Shown one piece after another: positions 6,852 through 16,391 of a DNA stretch of 64,000 nt. The stretch spans positions 26,641 to 90,640 of the forward strand of contig ONGR01000005.1 of NCBI GenBank assembly GCA_900317425.1, given 5' to 3'. This stretch comes from an uncultured Eubacteriales bacterium (GTDB taxonomy: Bacteria; Bacillota; Clostridia; Oscillospirales; Oscillospiraceae). The number at the start of each line of letters is the position of its first letter. Within the stretch, counting starts at the first letter, position 1. The notes below the pieces were generated by a model. It did not search any database, was not told where the DNA came from, and saw only the letters and a program-made list of their open reading frames with translations. The translations under genes were made by a program, and so were the position numbers.

Positions 6852-9359
6852 TTATCCCTCCGTGTATTCCATGTATCGGGCGATGATCCTTCTCTTCTCC
6901 CGCTGGCCCCGGCGGATGCCGCGGTCAGACAGCAGCGCGCCCAGCAGGCAGAGCCGCTGCTCGGCCGGCCAGCCCAGGTGGTCGGCCACGGCGTTCAGTT
7001 CCCGGGCCACAGCCGCCGGATCATAGGGATTCCGGCAGACCTGCTGGGCATAGAGGGCGGCACGGGGCACAGAGGCGGCCTTCACCGTGTCGAATCGGTC
7101 GCAGTACCCGCGCTGCGGGCAGAGCATACAGGCGATATTCTCCACGGGCCGCTGGGCAAACGCATCGATGGCCACCCGGGAAACCCACCGGCTCCCCCGG
7201 ATCGAGACCGCCGCCTGGCCGGTGGGCAGCGTGGGAAATACCCGCTTCTGGGCATCAGTGAGATTCAAGGCGAAGGCGACTTTGTCCACGTCCTCCCCGG
7301 ACACGATGCCGTGGATGATCTTGATCTTCGTGTTGGACACGGCCATGTCATGGATCTGCGAGGGGCCCTGGTCGGCGATGATGATACCGGTGCCATAGCC
7401 CCGGATCTGGGAGAGCATATTGCTGAAATACCGGCTGGCCTGGGCCTTGGGCGATCTGCCGGCGCCGGGTGCCGCGGCGGCAAAGACGTTGTGCGCCTCC
7501 TCCAGCACGATGGCGTTTTTCAGATCTGCGGCCGTATCTCCCTGGCGCAGATACTGATCCACCTTGATGAGGATCAGCATCGCCACAAACGGCTTGGTCT
7601 CCAGGGAGAGGTCCTCCAGCTCGATGAGAACCGACTTTTCACACAGCTCGCGGCCCGTGACACAGCGGCGGGCGTTCATCGCCCGTCCGATCACGCCGGA
7701 GTTGAGGGAGGAAAGCCGGTTCACCAGGGAGCCGTAGATATTGTCCCGCACCTCATCCCCATAGGGGAGATGGGTCCTGCAGTATTCCGGCAGGCTCTCC
7801 AGCAGATCGGCGATCCGGGGGAAATCGTTGCCGGTGTGGTAAGCGATATCTCCCGCGTCCCACCCGAACCGCCGGTATGTATATTTCAATAGTCCGTCCA
7901 GCGCCAGCCGCGTGGGCTCCTCCATCTCAAAGGCGCCGGAGAATGCATAGAGCAGGCTGTCAATGTGGTTGCCGATGATGACGCCGTCCTCCGGGGCCAG
8001 GGGATTGATCCCCGGCAGCTCCGCGTCCTGGCCGAAGGAGAAGATCCTCATATCCCGCAGTTCACCGGCCATGTGCCAGTAATCCTTTTTGGACGGCTCC
8101 ACAATGAGGACGGGAACGCCGGCATCATGGATCCCCTTGACCAGCGTTTTCACCGTATTGGTCTTGCCCGTTCCCGTGGCGCCTGTCACAAGGACGTGCT
8201 CCGTCACGTCGCGAAGAGAAACGGAGCAGGTCTCGCCCGTCTCGGCCACGGCTCCGATCCGGATGGCATTCCCCCGTCCTTTGCCGGCATGGATGTCAAA
8301 CAGCCGCAGGTTGTTCTCCCCCTTTGCCAGCTCAATGACGTCAAAGCCGTTCACCGTGTTGGCGGGAAGCTGCATCATGCTGGCAAGACGGGCCGAGGAG
8401 ACGTACGACACCAGCGAGGGCTTGAGCAGCGCCTCGGCTTCCGCATAGGTCACCTCGCCGTACAGCGCGGCAGGCAGGGACAATCTGCCCGAGCGGAGGG
8501 GGTTATCCGTGGTATAGAACACTCTCGCTCTCCCGCCCTCGGCGGCAGCGGCACTGAGGGCGCCTGCCACGGCATTTCCCACCGGGGCAAGGTTCTCCTG
8601 CCGTTCACAGCCGAACCAGATGCAGCTTTTCCAGAAGCTCTCCCGTCCGGCTCCGTAGTACTCCGCCATCTTGCGGGCGGTATCGGCGATCTCCGGCACA
8701 AAGGGGAAGGTCCGCTTGGTGGTCCTTCTGGTCTGGGAGGCATATGTCAGATCATTCTGCGTCAGATATTCCGCGGTCTGGCGGATCTGCTGCAGGGAAT
8801 CCGTATAGGCGGCGATCTCATCGTCGTCCATGGGAACGGCCAGCAGCGCTATCACACCGTTCACGCCGCGAAGGGCAGACAGCAGCCCGTCAGCGTACGG
8901 ATGCCTGCACGCCATATCTCCGCTTACGATACCGCCGTACCTGGCCAGCCGGCCGAGCTCCGCCGCAGGGAGAAAGCCCTGCCGGAAAGTCACGTCCGGC
9001 ACCGCCGCGGACAGGTTGTCCGCCAGCTTGTTGGCGGGCATGTCCTCGATCCCCATATAAACGGCGTATTCGCCGTCCCGGGAGACGATAAAATAGCCCA
9101 GCGCCGCTCCGCAGCCGGCGCAGTAGGCCACGTTGGCTCCCATGGCACGGCGGATGATATCCAGGTCATTTTGGACGTTCTCCGTCCGCCTGTATTGCAG
9201 GATCCGGACGAAGCTCATGAGACCGATCTCGATTCGATCCTGCCCGCAGTCCAGGACACGTCCCTCCAGGCCGTCCAGATAGGTGCCGGACAGACGGCCG
9301 GCGATCTCCCCGGCATGGTCGATGAACTGATTGTAGAGATTCGCGTAGTAATTCGCCAT
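6852..9359 (-). CDS. HerA/FtsK-type P-loop ATPase
   Basis: An 835-residue ATPase. Walker A is GATGTGKT at residues 393-400 and Walker B is NAIVLEEAHNVF at about 615-626; IADQGPSQI near 661 matches the post-Walker-B region of HerA/DUF87 helicase-like ATPases. The N-terminal 380 residues include a CAGC pair near 80 and a domain that may fold like the HAS-barrel region of HerA, and a Cys-rich CMLCPQRGYC lies at 744-753. Known: HerA-type ATPases are hexameric DNA translocases, often paired with nucleases. Here no NurA or other nuclease gene is adjacent; the next gene is an HExxH protein. DNA or protein translocation are both possible. Confidence 0.7.
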   Translation of the reverse strand: MANYYANLYNQFIDHAGEIAGRLSGTYLDGLEGRVLDCGQDRIEIGLMSFVRILQYRRTENVQNDLDIIRRAMGANVAYCAGCGAALGYFIVSRDGEYAVYMGIEDMPANKLADNLSAAVPDVTFRQGFLPAAELGRLARYGGIVSGDMACRHPYADGLLSALRGVNGVIALLAVPMDDDEIAAYTDSLQQIRQTAEYLTQNDLTYASQTRRTTKRTFPFVPEIADTARKMAEYYGAGRESFWKSCIWFGCERQENLAPVGNAVAGALSAAAAEGGRARVFYTTDNPLRSGRLSLPAALYGEVTYAEAEALLKPSLVSYVSSARLASMMQLPANTVNGFDVIELAKGENNLRLFDIHAGKGRGNAIRIGAVAETGETCSVSLRDVTEHVLVTGATGTGKTNTVKTLVKGIHDAGVPVLIVEPSKKDYWHMAGELRDMRIFSFGQDAELPGINPLAPEDGVIIGNHIDSLLYAFSGAFEMEEPTRLALDGLLKYTYRRFGWDAGDIAYHTGNDFPRIADLLESLPEYCRTHLPYGDEVRDNIYGSLVNRLSSLNSGVIGRAMNARRCVTGRELCEKSVLIELEDLSLETKPFVAMLILIKVDQYLRQGDTAADLKNAIVLEEAHNVFAAAAPGAGRSPKAQASRYFSNMLSQIRGYGTGIIIADQGPSQIHDMAVSNTKIKIIHGIVSGEDVDKVAFALNLTDAQKRVFPTLPTGQAAVSIRGSRWVSRVAIDAFAQRPVENIACMLCPQRGYCDRFDTVKAASVPRAALYAQQVCRNPYDPAAVARELNAVADHLGWPAEQRLCLLGALLSDRGIRRGQREKRRIIARYMEYTEG

Positions 9360-9411
9360 GTGAGATCACCTCGTCCTATCAAATGGTATAAATGGTATTG
9401 ATTCCGGCTCT

Positions 9412-10161
9412 CTATCTTCTGCGGAAGAAGATCCAATAGGCGAACAGCAGGATCAGCAGCGGAGACAGCGTGGCGATAAGCCTGCCGGCAAGTCCCAGCG
9501 TCACACCTACCAGCGTATTCAGAACCGTCCAGATCCCGCCGGACGTAAAGAACGAGAGCACCATGGACACAAAAAGCGCCACAAGTACCGCCACCGACAC
9601 GCTCAGCGCAATGACTGCGCCGCCGGGAATCTGGTCCTGGGGTCTCACGTCTGTTTTGATATCGTGGACATGAATGCTCTGCGCCTCCAGCCGGCCATTG
9701 CGCCGCACCGCGGTGATGGTCACGTCGTCGCCCACGTCCATCTCCCCCGGCTCCCCGTAGAAGATCAGCGCTCTCATCTCCTCGGGGATCCTGGAGCGAC
9801 AGATCTCCTCCAGCCGGATCACCGTCTCGTGCACGGGATTGCCCAGCTGGTACGGCCGCCCGCGGAACACCGCGTTGAACCACTTCACCGGAGACGTCAT
9901 AAACCGGGACGTGGGGGAGATGCTGACCACCATGCCGCGATAGATGATTTTTCTGCCGTCGCGGCTCTCAAAGACGGGATCCTCCGGGTTGGTTCTCCTT
10001 CTCTCCCCGGAATTCGGCGAAATGGGCCCTGCCGCCCGGCCTGCCGTGCCGTACCTTCCGTTCTCTCTCACGTAGGGAACCAGCGGCGCACCGCAATGCG
10101 GGCAACGGGATTCCACGTCATCATACAATTCAAGTCCCCGGCAGTTCGGGCATCGTTTCAT
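9412..10161 (-). CDS. Zinc-ribbon membrane protein with a beta domain
   Basis: A 249-residue protein. A start at 10161 is chosen because GAGGA sits seven bases before it; a GTG eight codons upstream is weaker. Residues 4, 7, 20 and 23 are two CxxC pairs forming a zinc ribbon. Residues about 65-175 look like a beta-rich domain (DDVTITAVRRNGRLEAQSIH suggests an OB-like barrel). The last 75 residues carry two or three strongly hydrophobic segments and end in RRR. Likely a cytoplasmic zinc-ribbon domain tethered to the membrane, perhaps an anchor for the soluble members of the cluster (inference). No named family recognised. Confidence 0.6.
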   Translation of the reverse strand: MKRCPNCRGLELYDDVESRCPHCGAPLVPYVRENGRYGTAGRAAGPISPNSGERRRTNPEDPVFESRDGRKIIYRGMVVSISPTSRFMTSPVKWFNAVFRGRPYQLGNPVHETVIRLEEICRSRIPEEMRALIFYGEPGEMDVGDDVTITAVRRNGRLEAQSIHVHDIKTDVRPQDQIPGGAVIALSVSVAVLVALFVSMVLSFFTSGGIWTVLNTLVGVTLGLAGRLIATLSPLLILLFAYWIFFRRR

Positions 10162-10192
10162 CGCACTATCCTCACATCCACACACAGCCGCC

Positions 10193-10750
10193 TCAACCGG
10201 CGGTCTTTTCCTCTGCCGTCAGATCCAGGGCGATCGGATCGCTCTTCGCCTGATCGGCAGGGATATCACCTACAAAGACGGTCAGGCGAAGATCCTTATC
10301 GATCTCCATCCCCACCCGCCAGGGCTTTTGACCCTGGGGCGGGGTGATCCGGGCGTCGGCCCTCTTCGCCGTTCCGGCGAAGGTATAGCCGATCTCCAGG
10401 GAGGTCTGCCGGCCGGCGCCAAGCTGGGACACCTCCACCGGCGAGATCACCGTCTTTTTATAGAGGTCATTTCCGGAGAGGCTCTTATCGAACAGCTCCA
10501 CCGCCGCCGGGGCGTCGTAGGCCTTCCGGCCGTCATTCCACCGGCTGCGGTATGCCTTCACGGAAAAAGCCTTCACATGGGAGAGGAGCTTCTTCCGATA
10601 ATCATTCCCCCGGCGATATTCCTTCACCAGCTGATCGACGCCGCTGTCTACGCTGTCATCCAGCGTGTCAAAGTTGGCAAAGCCGCAGTAGCTGCAGACA
10701 TACTCCGTTTCAAACTCGTCAAACGTGTTGCGGCAGCACAGACACTTCAT
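10193..10750 (-). CDS. Zinc-ribbon protein of the Hsp70-like cluster
   Basis: A 185-residue soluble protein with AAAGGAG before its ATG. Cysteines at 3, 5, 6, 19 and 22 (MKCLCC and CSYCGF) form a zinc ribbon. A basic helical segment covers about 40-75. The remaining 110 residues look beta-rich, with strands such as TSLEIGYTFAG and RLTVFVGDIP that recall the beta-sandwich substrate-binding region at the end of the nearby Hsp70-like protein. It may be a cofactor or substrate adaptor for that chaperone (inference). No J-domain HPD motif is present. Function unknown. Confidence 0.55.
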   Translation of the reverse strand: MKCLCCRNTFDEFETEYVCSYCGFANFDTLDDSVDSGVDQLVKEYRRGNDYRKKLLSHVKAFSVKAYRSRWNDGRKAYDAPAAVELFDKSLSGNDLYKKTVISPVEVSQLGAGRQTSLEIGYTFAGTAKRADARITPPQGQKPWRVGMEIDKDLRLTVFVGDIPADQAKSDPIALDLTAEEKTAG

Positions 10751-10769
10751 AATGGACTCCTTTCCGCTT

Positions 10770-11756
10770 TCAGCCGTTGGTCTCGGTCTCCACGGCCGTC
10801 AGCAGGGCGTTGTAAGTTTCCGCATAGGCGGACAGGCTCTTCTCCAGCCCGTTGTCCATGTCCCGGAACCATTCCTCCAGTTCCGCCAGACTGGTGATCT
10901 GCCGGTTAAAGGCCCGCAGGCCGCCGGCAGCCGAGAAAATCTCCGGCAGATCCGGCCGCTGGCTCATGACGCGCCAGGCGTTGCCCACCGCCTCCATCCG
11001 GGCGCGGAGTTCCTGCAGCTTTTTCAGCGTCGCCTCGTGCTCCCTGGAGAAGGCCTCCTTCCACTCCTGATACTCTGTCAACCACCGGGTGGCTTCGCCG
11101 ATCTTCTTCTCCAGGTCTTCCTTCTCGGCCGATGCCTTCTCCAGCTCCGCCTCTTTGACCATCATTGTCGCTGTCAGCTCTTTGTTCTGGGTGTTTGCCG
11201 CGGCGACCTTGCTCTCCAGGTCGGAGATCTGCGCCTGCCGCGTCTGGCAGGCGTCGCGCAGCGTCTTCTCTTTCTCCTCCAGATCCTCAAGAGAAATACT
11301 CTTCAGCTTTGTGATGAGCTCCGTCAGCTCGCCGATGGACCGATTCAGTTCAGCAGATCGGACCCGCACCGCCTCCAGGCGGGAGGCCTCGTTCTCCAGC
11401 GCCTTGTTGGTGGCTTCCAGATCCTCCAGCGTGGGCATCAGAGCCGTCAGCACACTCTGCACGCCTGTCAGCTTTTCCAGGGCGGTCTGATAGTTTCTCT
11501 TCTGCCGCTCGCTGATCCCCGCCAGGCTGTCCGTGTTGCTCTCGTAGGAGAGCATCGCCGCGTTCAGGGTCTTCAGCAGGCTGGTGGCAAACAGATCCTC
11601 GTGCTTGATGCCGTATGCGTTCACACCCTTCTTGCCGGACAGGGCATCCACGTCACTCAGCAAAAGGGAGATCGTCTCAAAGATATCGTCCGCCCCGATG
11701 GATTCCATCGATGCAAGGGCGTTCAGTTTTCTGTTCAGTCTTTCAAACGGTTCCAT
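10770..11756 (-). CDS. Coiled-coil protein next to the Hsp70-like gene
   Basis: A 328-residue protein that starts one base after the Hsp70-like gene's stop codon. Residues about 95-250 are a long Leu/Glu/Lys-rich coiled coil; helical segments flank it on both sides. There are no cysteines of note, no signal peptide and no membrane helix. The tight coupling suggests a stoichiometric partner of the Hsp70-like ATPase, comparable in principle to GrpE (a coiled-coil nucleotide exchange factor), but I see no GrpE sequence signature, so that is only an analogy. Function unknown. Confidence 0.55.
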   Translation of the reverse strand: MEPFERLNRKLNALASMESIGADDIFETISLLLSDVDALSGKKGVNAYGIKHEDLFATSLLKTLNAAMLSYESNTDSLAGISERQKRNYQTALEKLTGVQSVLTALMPTLEDLEATNKALENEASRLEAVRVRSAELNRSIGELTELITKLKSISLEDLEEKEKTLRDACQTRQAQISDLESKVAAANTQNKELTATMMVKEAELEKASAEKEDLEKKIGEATRWLTEYQEWKEAFSREHEATLKKLQELRARMEAVGNAWRVMSQRPDLPEIFSAAGGLRAFNRQITSLAELEEWFRDMDNGLEKSLSAYAETYNALLTAVETETNG

Positions 11757-11757
11757 G

Positions 11758-13527
11758 TTATCCCTCCTCTGCAGTATATGCCAATCCGCCCAGCAGGTCG
11801 TTGATATTGGTCAGTCTCTGGACGGTCACCTGGGGCTTCTTGTTCAACCCCCGCTCACCGTAATCATACACGTGCAGCGACAGGATATAATTCCTGTCCA
11901 GAGAGAAACCGATCTTGATGGTCCTCTGGCCGGGGAGGATCAGGTCTCTCGACGGCTGGCCGATGAAGCTGTCCCGGCCCACCGTCATCTTGATAAAGGG
12001 GATGTTGTCGGCACGGAATCGGACCTCCACGCTCTGTGTCCGGCCCTTCTCGTCCTTGCAGGGCTTGTGCGTCTTTTCGTCGATCTTGATCTTTCGGACG
12101 ATCTGGGGCTTGTCGAATTCGATCTCATCGTATTCATTGAATACCTCAAAGACCTCGCCCTCATAGGGGACCTTCTTCCCGTCCACCGTCCGGAAGGGCA
12201 GCAGATACAGGGAATAGGGGGCCTGGGTCTTGGAGGAGATCACACCGTTGGCCATCAGCGCCGCGCCGTAGGCCACCGCCTTCTCCCGCTCGCTGCCGTC
12301 GGCCAGGTACATGTCGAAATCCATATAGCGGCGATCATCATACAAACCGCCGCGGCCCAGACCCGGCGTTTTCTCCACCTGCTTCTGGGTGAGATAGAAA
12401 TTACAGAAGCCGCCTACCAGAGCGATCTTGAAGGTATCGCTCTGCTCGTTGGTATAGTCGATGCCCTTCTCGTCCAGTTTGTCCTTGACCTCCTGAAGCT
12501 TCTCCCGGAACACCGGCTCAATGGCCTGGTTATAGGAGCGGGACAGGGTCCCGTACGTAACGGGATACGTCTCGGCGTTGTAGGTGATGGTGCAGAATTC
12601 CTCGTCGATCTCATCGGGATCGCCGGCGCACTCCTCGTATACCTCCCTCACGTCGTCACCGCTCACCAGGAGAAGCGACTCCACGTTGTGGAGGCAGGAA
12701 TAGTAGGAATTGCTCAGTTCGATGTCCTCTTCCCGGACGCCGTTTTTGATCAGCGTGTTATTGACCACCGTCTCCAGGAAAGCCATGCCGGCATTGCCCA
12801 GCTTCTTCTGCTCGTTGGCTCCGGCGCCGGTCTTGAACACGATGGAGACCTCCGGCCGGTTGCCCCTGTTTTCAACCTGGCAGACCGCGATATCCAGCGT
12901 GCCGCCGCCGTAGTCGATCAGCAGGATATAACCGGAATAGTCCTTCCCGGTCTGGGCCTTATAGGTATGTACAAAATATGTGCAGGCCAGCTTGGGTTCG
13001 CTCTCCAGCTGCACCTTTCCTTTGCCGACGATGGATTCGGCAATCTCCTCCAGCTTGCCTCTGCTGTTGATGCTGGTGTTGAACCAGACCTCGGGGACGC
13101 CTACTACCAGCTTGTCGATGGTCTCACCCCGGGACAGGTATCTGCTTCGATACGCGTCGATCAGGGATTCCAGAAAATACTTCGTGACCTCATACGGCTC
13201 CTTCACGCCGGAGAAGCCGTTTTCCTTCAGCCGTTGGAGGCCCTCCTTATCGTTCTTCTCCGACAGGAGCATCTTGAATCCCTTGTAGATATGATAATTC
13301 TGCTGGGCCGTCCTCATGCGGGCGGCGATGCCGTAGTATTGCTTGTCCCGGGGAGAAACAGCCACGATGGAGTCCACGGTGGACGTCTGATTGCCGCCCT
13401 CTCCCAGATTGACCGCCTCGATGGTGTCGTACTTCCGTACCTCGCCCCGGGCGTCTCGCTCCACGCCTTTCAGCCTGGCTACAACGGAATACGTCGTTCC
13501 GAAGTCCAGGCCAATGCACTCACCCAT
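11758..13527 (-). CDS. Hsp70/DnaK-like ATPase
   Basis: A 589-residue actin/Hsp70-fold ATPase. Start at 13527, overlapping the upstream gene's end by eight bases; translation begins MGECIGLDFGTTYS. Residues 6-14 are the phosphate-1 loop, 205-212 (DYGGGTLD) the phosphate-2 loop, and 369-375 (ALVGGFC) the adenosine motif. The C-terminal 200 residues are beta-rich (about 420-560), consistent with a substrate-binding-like sandwich, though the linker and lid of DnaK are not recognisable. No dnaJ or grpE is nearby; instead it is sandwiched between coiled-coil genes. It is therefore a specialised Hsp70 relative rather than the housekeeping DnaK. Confidence 0.8.
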   Translation of the reverse strand: MGECIGLDFGTTYSVVARLKGVERDARGEVRKYDTIEAVNLGEGGNQTSTVDSIVAVSPRDKQYYGIAARMRTAQQNYHIYKGFKMLLSEKNDKEGLQRLKENGFSGVKEPYEVTKYFLESLIDAYRSRYLSRGETIDKLVVGVPEVWFNTSINSRGKLEEIAESIVGKGKVQLESEPKLACTYFVHTYKAQTGKDYSGYILLIDYGGGTLDIAVCQVENRGNRPEVSIVFKTGAGANEQKKLGNAGMAFLETVVNNTLIKNGVREEDIELSNSYYSCLHNVESLLLVSGDDVREVYEECAGDPDEIDEEFCTITYNAETYPVTYGTLSRSYNQAIEPVFREKLQEVKDKLDEKGIDYTNEQSDTFKIALVGGFCNFYLTQKQVEKTPGLGRGGLYDDRRYMDFDMYLADGSEREKAVAYGAALMANGVISSKTQAPYSLYLLPFRTVDGKKVPYEGEVFEVFNEYDEIEFDKPQIVRKIKIDEKTHKPCKDEKGRTQSVEVRFRADNIPFIKMTVGRDSFIGQPSRDLILPGQRTIKIGFSLDRNYILSLHVYDYGERGLNKKPQVTVQRLTNINDLLGGLAYTAEEG

Positions 13528-14959
13528 GCGCCACTTCTCCTTTCTTATGTAAACCAATGGTCTTTCTCGTCATATCCAGCCACTTGCTCCGGGCGGTCAC
13601 CTCCGCGGCCACTGCCCGGCCGGCAAAGGACGCGCTGTCTGCCACGTCCGGGGCTCCGCCGTGTTCCGGCATGGTCCGGATCCCGGCCTGGCCCAGAATT
13701 GCCGTCACATTGTCAGACAGGACGGCGCATTTCGCCGGATCGTCCCGCTCCGTGCCGCGGTCAAACGCCTGCCAGCTGCAGCGGGCCGTTCCCGGGCGGA
13801 GGGGGTCTGTACTCCGTTCCGGCGTGCAGATAACGGTCAGATGATACCCCTCCGGCCTGCGCAGAAGCATATAGACCGGTTTTCTCAGGTCATCCTCGTC
13901 GGTGTAGACACCCACCAGGTTCCACAAACCGCGATCGTTTTGATCCAACACCTCGTAGATCCGGCTCAGTTGCTCCAGGCACTCATAGTGGAGCCGTCTC
14001 TCATTTTCCTCAATGGTCTCGCAGACCGTCAGTTGGGCCTGCAGCGCCTGCAACTCCCGGGTCAATTCCGTCAGCCCTTCCCCGTCGTGGGCGTCCGCAA
14101 CCTCGCGAAACGTCTCTGCGCTCTGCTCCGCCTTTTGCCGAAGCTCCTCATACAGCTCCCGCACCCAGTAGACCGCGCCGTGTTTGTCGTCGTATTCCAC
14201 GCCGTTCTCCAGTGTCACCACGGTCTTCTTTTCGGCGGCCAGCTGACCCACGTGGTCCTCCACTTGGGAGAGCGTTTTCTCCGCCTCCGTCCGCGCCCGG
14301 AGGAAGGCGCTGTGGAAAAACTCCAGATGACCCAGCATTCTCGTGGCCTCGGGGATTCTGGTCAGGGCGACGCCGATGGCCGCCTCATAGTCCCCGTGTT
14401 CGATGTTGTCAAGCACGTATCCCAGTCCCGTCTGCAGCACGTAGAAGCCGGGCTGGAGCACGTCGGGGAACAGCAGCTCGTATTTCTCCGGGAACAGCTC
14501 CTGCACTCTCTTCACCAGTTCTCCGTAGCGGTCGCAGCAGCAGAGGGCCTGCTTCCTCTTGCCCTCCATCTGCTGGGCAAGGCGTCTGACCTCCCGGTCG
14601 ATTCTCTTCTCCAGAGCCCCGATCTGGCGGTTTACCTCTTCCAGGTCCCGCTTATTTCCCTCGGCCAGACGCCGGATCTCATCCAGCGCCCGTCTGGTCT
14701 CCACGGCCTGCCGCCCCAGCTGGAGCCCCAGCTCCACCCGCAGATCTTCCAGTTCCTTCTGCAAGGCCCGGTTGGCGTCGTCAAACCGCCGCTGCATCCT
14801 CTGCAGGTCGGCGGCGGACATACCGGAGGACTCCCTTCGGAGCTGATCCAGCTTTGCCGCCTCCTGTTTGACCTCGCTGTCGGCGGTCTTCTTCCGGCTG
14901 TCGGACTGCTGGGCCCGGTTCCGCATGGTGTTATATTGATTTCTGTTGACGTACGCCAA
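13520..14959 (-). CDS. Coiled-coil protein A with a conserved C-terminal domain
   Basis: A 479-residue protein read from a TTG start at 14959, preceded by GGTGAG at a suitable distance; the next ATG is eleven codons in without a clear site. Residues about 15-160 form a long coiled coil, a mid-region helix bundle follows, and the C-terminal 150 residues form an alpha/beta domain (NLVGVYTDEDDLRKPVYMLL onward) that parallels the end of the next upstream coiled-coil protein. Cytoplasmic. The pair looks like ancient paralogues that could co-assemble around the Hsp70-like ATPase encoded immediately downstream (overlap of eight bases). Function unknown. Confidence 0.6.
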   Translation of the reverse strand: MAYVNRNQYNTMRNRAQQSDSRKKTADSEVKQEAAKLDQLRRESSGMSAADLQRMQRRFDDANRALQKELEDLRVELGLQLGRQAVETRRALDEIRRLAEGNKRDLEEVNRQIGALEKRIDREVRRLAQQMEGKRKQALCCCDRYGELVKRVQELFPEKYELLFPDVLQPGFYVLQTGLGYVLDNIEHGDYEAAIGVALTRIPEATRMLGHLEFFHSAFLRARTEAEKTLSQVEDHVGQLAAEKKTVVTLENGVEYDDKHGAVYWVRELYEELRQKAEQSAETFREVADAHDGEGLTELTRELQALQAQLTVCETIEENERRLHYECLEQLSRIYEVLDQNDRGLWNLVGVYTDEDDLRKPVYMLLRRPEGYHLTVICTPERSTDPLRPGTARCSWQAFDRGTERDDPAKCAVLSDNVTAILGQAGIRTMPEHGGAPDVADSASFAGRAVAAEVTARSKWLDMTRKTIGLHKKGEVAHG

Positions 14960-14991
14960 GGTATCTCACCCTCTTCCCGGGTCGGGACAGG

Positions 14992-16368
14992 TCACGCCGT
15001 CCCGAAACTCTTTTTCCGTCTGGCCGCATTCAATGCCTGCGCCTTGGGCAGCGTATGGCGGATGAAGGCCTCCTTGTCGGGGTTCTCCCGGCAGTCCTCC
15101 AGATGCTGCGTCCCCTCGATGCGGATCCCCTCGTCGGCCAGAATCCCATGGACGTTGCGCTTGATGACGTCGGTGTGGGATTCCTTCCTCGTAAACGCCT
15201 CCAGGAAGATATTGGGCTGATCCGCCGAGGCGCCGGGAGCCACCACCATGGCGATACTGTTGCCCATCCCGTCCTTGTAAATCATGGTGTAGGGACTGCG
15301 GTCATCGCCATTCTCAAATCCGTGCTCCTCCAGCGACCAGTCATTTCCCTGGAGGGAGTCGCACAATCGGGCGGCAGTTTCCTGGGCGTTCAGACTTCCC
15401 AGCAGTTCCTGCCGCGCGCCGGTGTCGCACTGTTCCAGCTGCCGGCCCAATCTTTCCAGCTCTGTGCCCAGAGCCCCCAGCTGCTTCACAGGCATTTTGT
15501 CCTCTTTTGCCTGCTGAACACGGTCATAGAGCTGCTGAAACTCCTTCTTCAGTTTTCCGTAGTGCCCGCCGGACCAGTGCTCGATGTCATATTCAAACTC
15601 CATCTGCTCCCCGTCCAGATCGAAGGTGATCGCGCCCTCCATCTCCGGGCTCAGGATATCAAACCGCTCCTTGACGGAATCGGCCTTCCCGGCCACGTCC
15701 GCCAGAAGTCCGTCGTACTCCTCGTTGGACACGATCAGCTCCGCCAGCAGTACAGAGGCCTTGGAAACGCCGTTCTGGGCCGCGATCAGCGTAGCCTGGC
15801 TGCTGCCCGAGCGGTTGTTGGCATCCGCATCCCGGGAAATCTGCATCAGCTCGCGGTATTTTTCCGGAGCAAACGCCTGGGGATTCAGCTGGTCGATCTG
15901 GGTACAGATGGTATGGAGCTCATCCAGGAAAAGCCTTGCCCGCTCCCCGCTGCTCTCGTTCTGGCCAGCCAGTTCCGTGAGCACGCGGTTGAACTCCCGG
16001 GACAGCTTGCTGATCTGTCCGGAAGCGGCGGCTGTCCGGGCGCCGGTGGCTCTGATGTCCGCCCGAAGGCCCTCCAGCTCGCCGGCAAAGCCGGCCGCCT
16101 GCTTTTCGGCAGCTTCTTTGGATACCCCGGCCAGCTCCCTGACCGCCCTGGCGAAACCGCCCTGCAGCACGGCAACGGCGCTGTCCACCGTTTTCCGGGT
16201 CTGTTCCCGGGCCTCCTGCAGCAGCTGCTGGCGGCGCTGGATCTCCTTGCGGAGGCGCTCCGCCCGCTCATGCTGTCTTGCCACATAGGTATCCGTGTCC
16301 CGGACACACTTCTGGATCCGCGCCCACTCCTGGTCGCTGATGGAAATCGTCGTAATATAACTGCTCAT
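14992..16368 (-). CDS. Coiled-coil protein B with a conserved C-terminal domain
   Basis: A 458-residue cytoplasmic protein. Residues about 25-150 are a coiled coil; a central helical region follows; the last 150 residues start with an acidic/aromatic block (MEFEYDIEHWSGG) and end in an alpha/beta segment (SPYTMIYKDGMGNSIAMVV, then KRNVHGILADEGIRI) that resembles the corresponding part of the neighbouring coiled-coil protein. No catalytic motif is visible. Its place between the zinc-ribbon coiled-coil gene and the second coiled-coil gene suggests a structural scaffold in the same complex (inference). Confidence 0.6.
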   Translation of the reverse strand: MSSYITTISISDQEWARIQKCVRDTDTYVARQHERAERLRKEIQRRQQLLQEAREQTRKTVDSAVAVLQGGFARAVRELAGVSKEAAEKQAAGFAGELEGLRADIRATGARTAAASGQISKLSREFNRVLTELAGQNESSGERARLFLDELHTICTQIDQLNPQAFAPEKYRELMQISRDADANNRSGSSQATLIAAQNGVSKASVLLAELIVSNEEYDGLLADVAGKADSVKERFDILSPEMEGAITFDLDGEQMEFEYDIEHWSGGHYGKLKKEFQQLYDRVQQAKEDKMPVKQLGALGTELERLGRQLEQCDTGARQELLGSLNAQETAARLCDSLQGNDWSLEEHGFENGDDRSPYTMIYKDGMGNSIAMVVAPGASADQPNIFLEAFTRKESHTDVIKRNVHGILADEGIRIEGTQHLEDCRENPDKEAFIRHTLPKAQALNAARRKKSFGTA

Positions 16369-16391
16369 TGCTCGCTACCTCCGTCATCAAG

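Noticed and set aside
11758-13527. Housekeeping DnaK
   Set aside because: It lacks the DnaK linker and lid, and no dnaJ, grpE or hrcA flank it.
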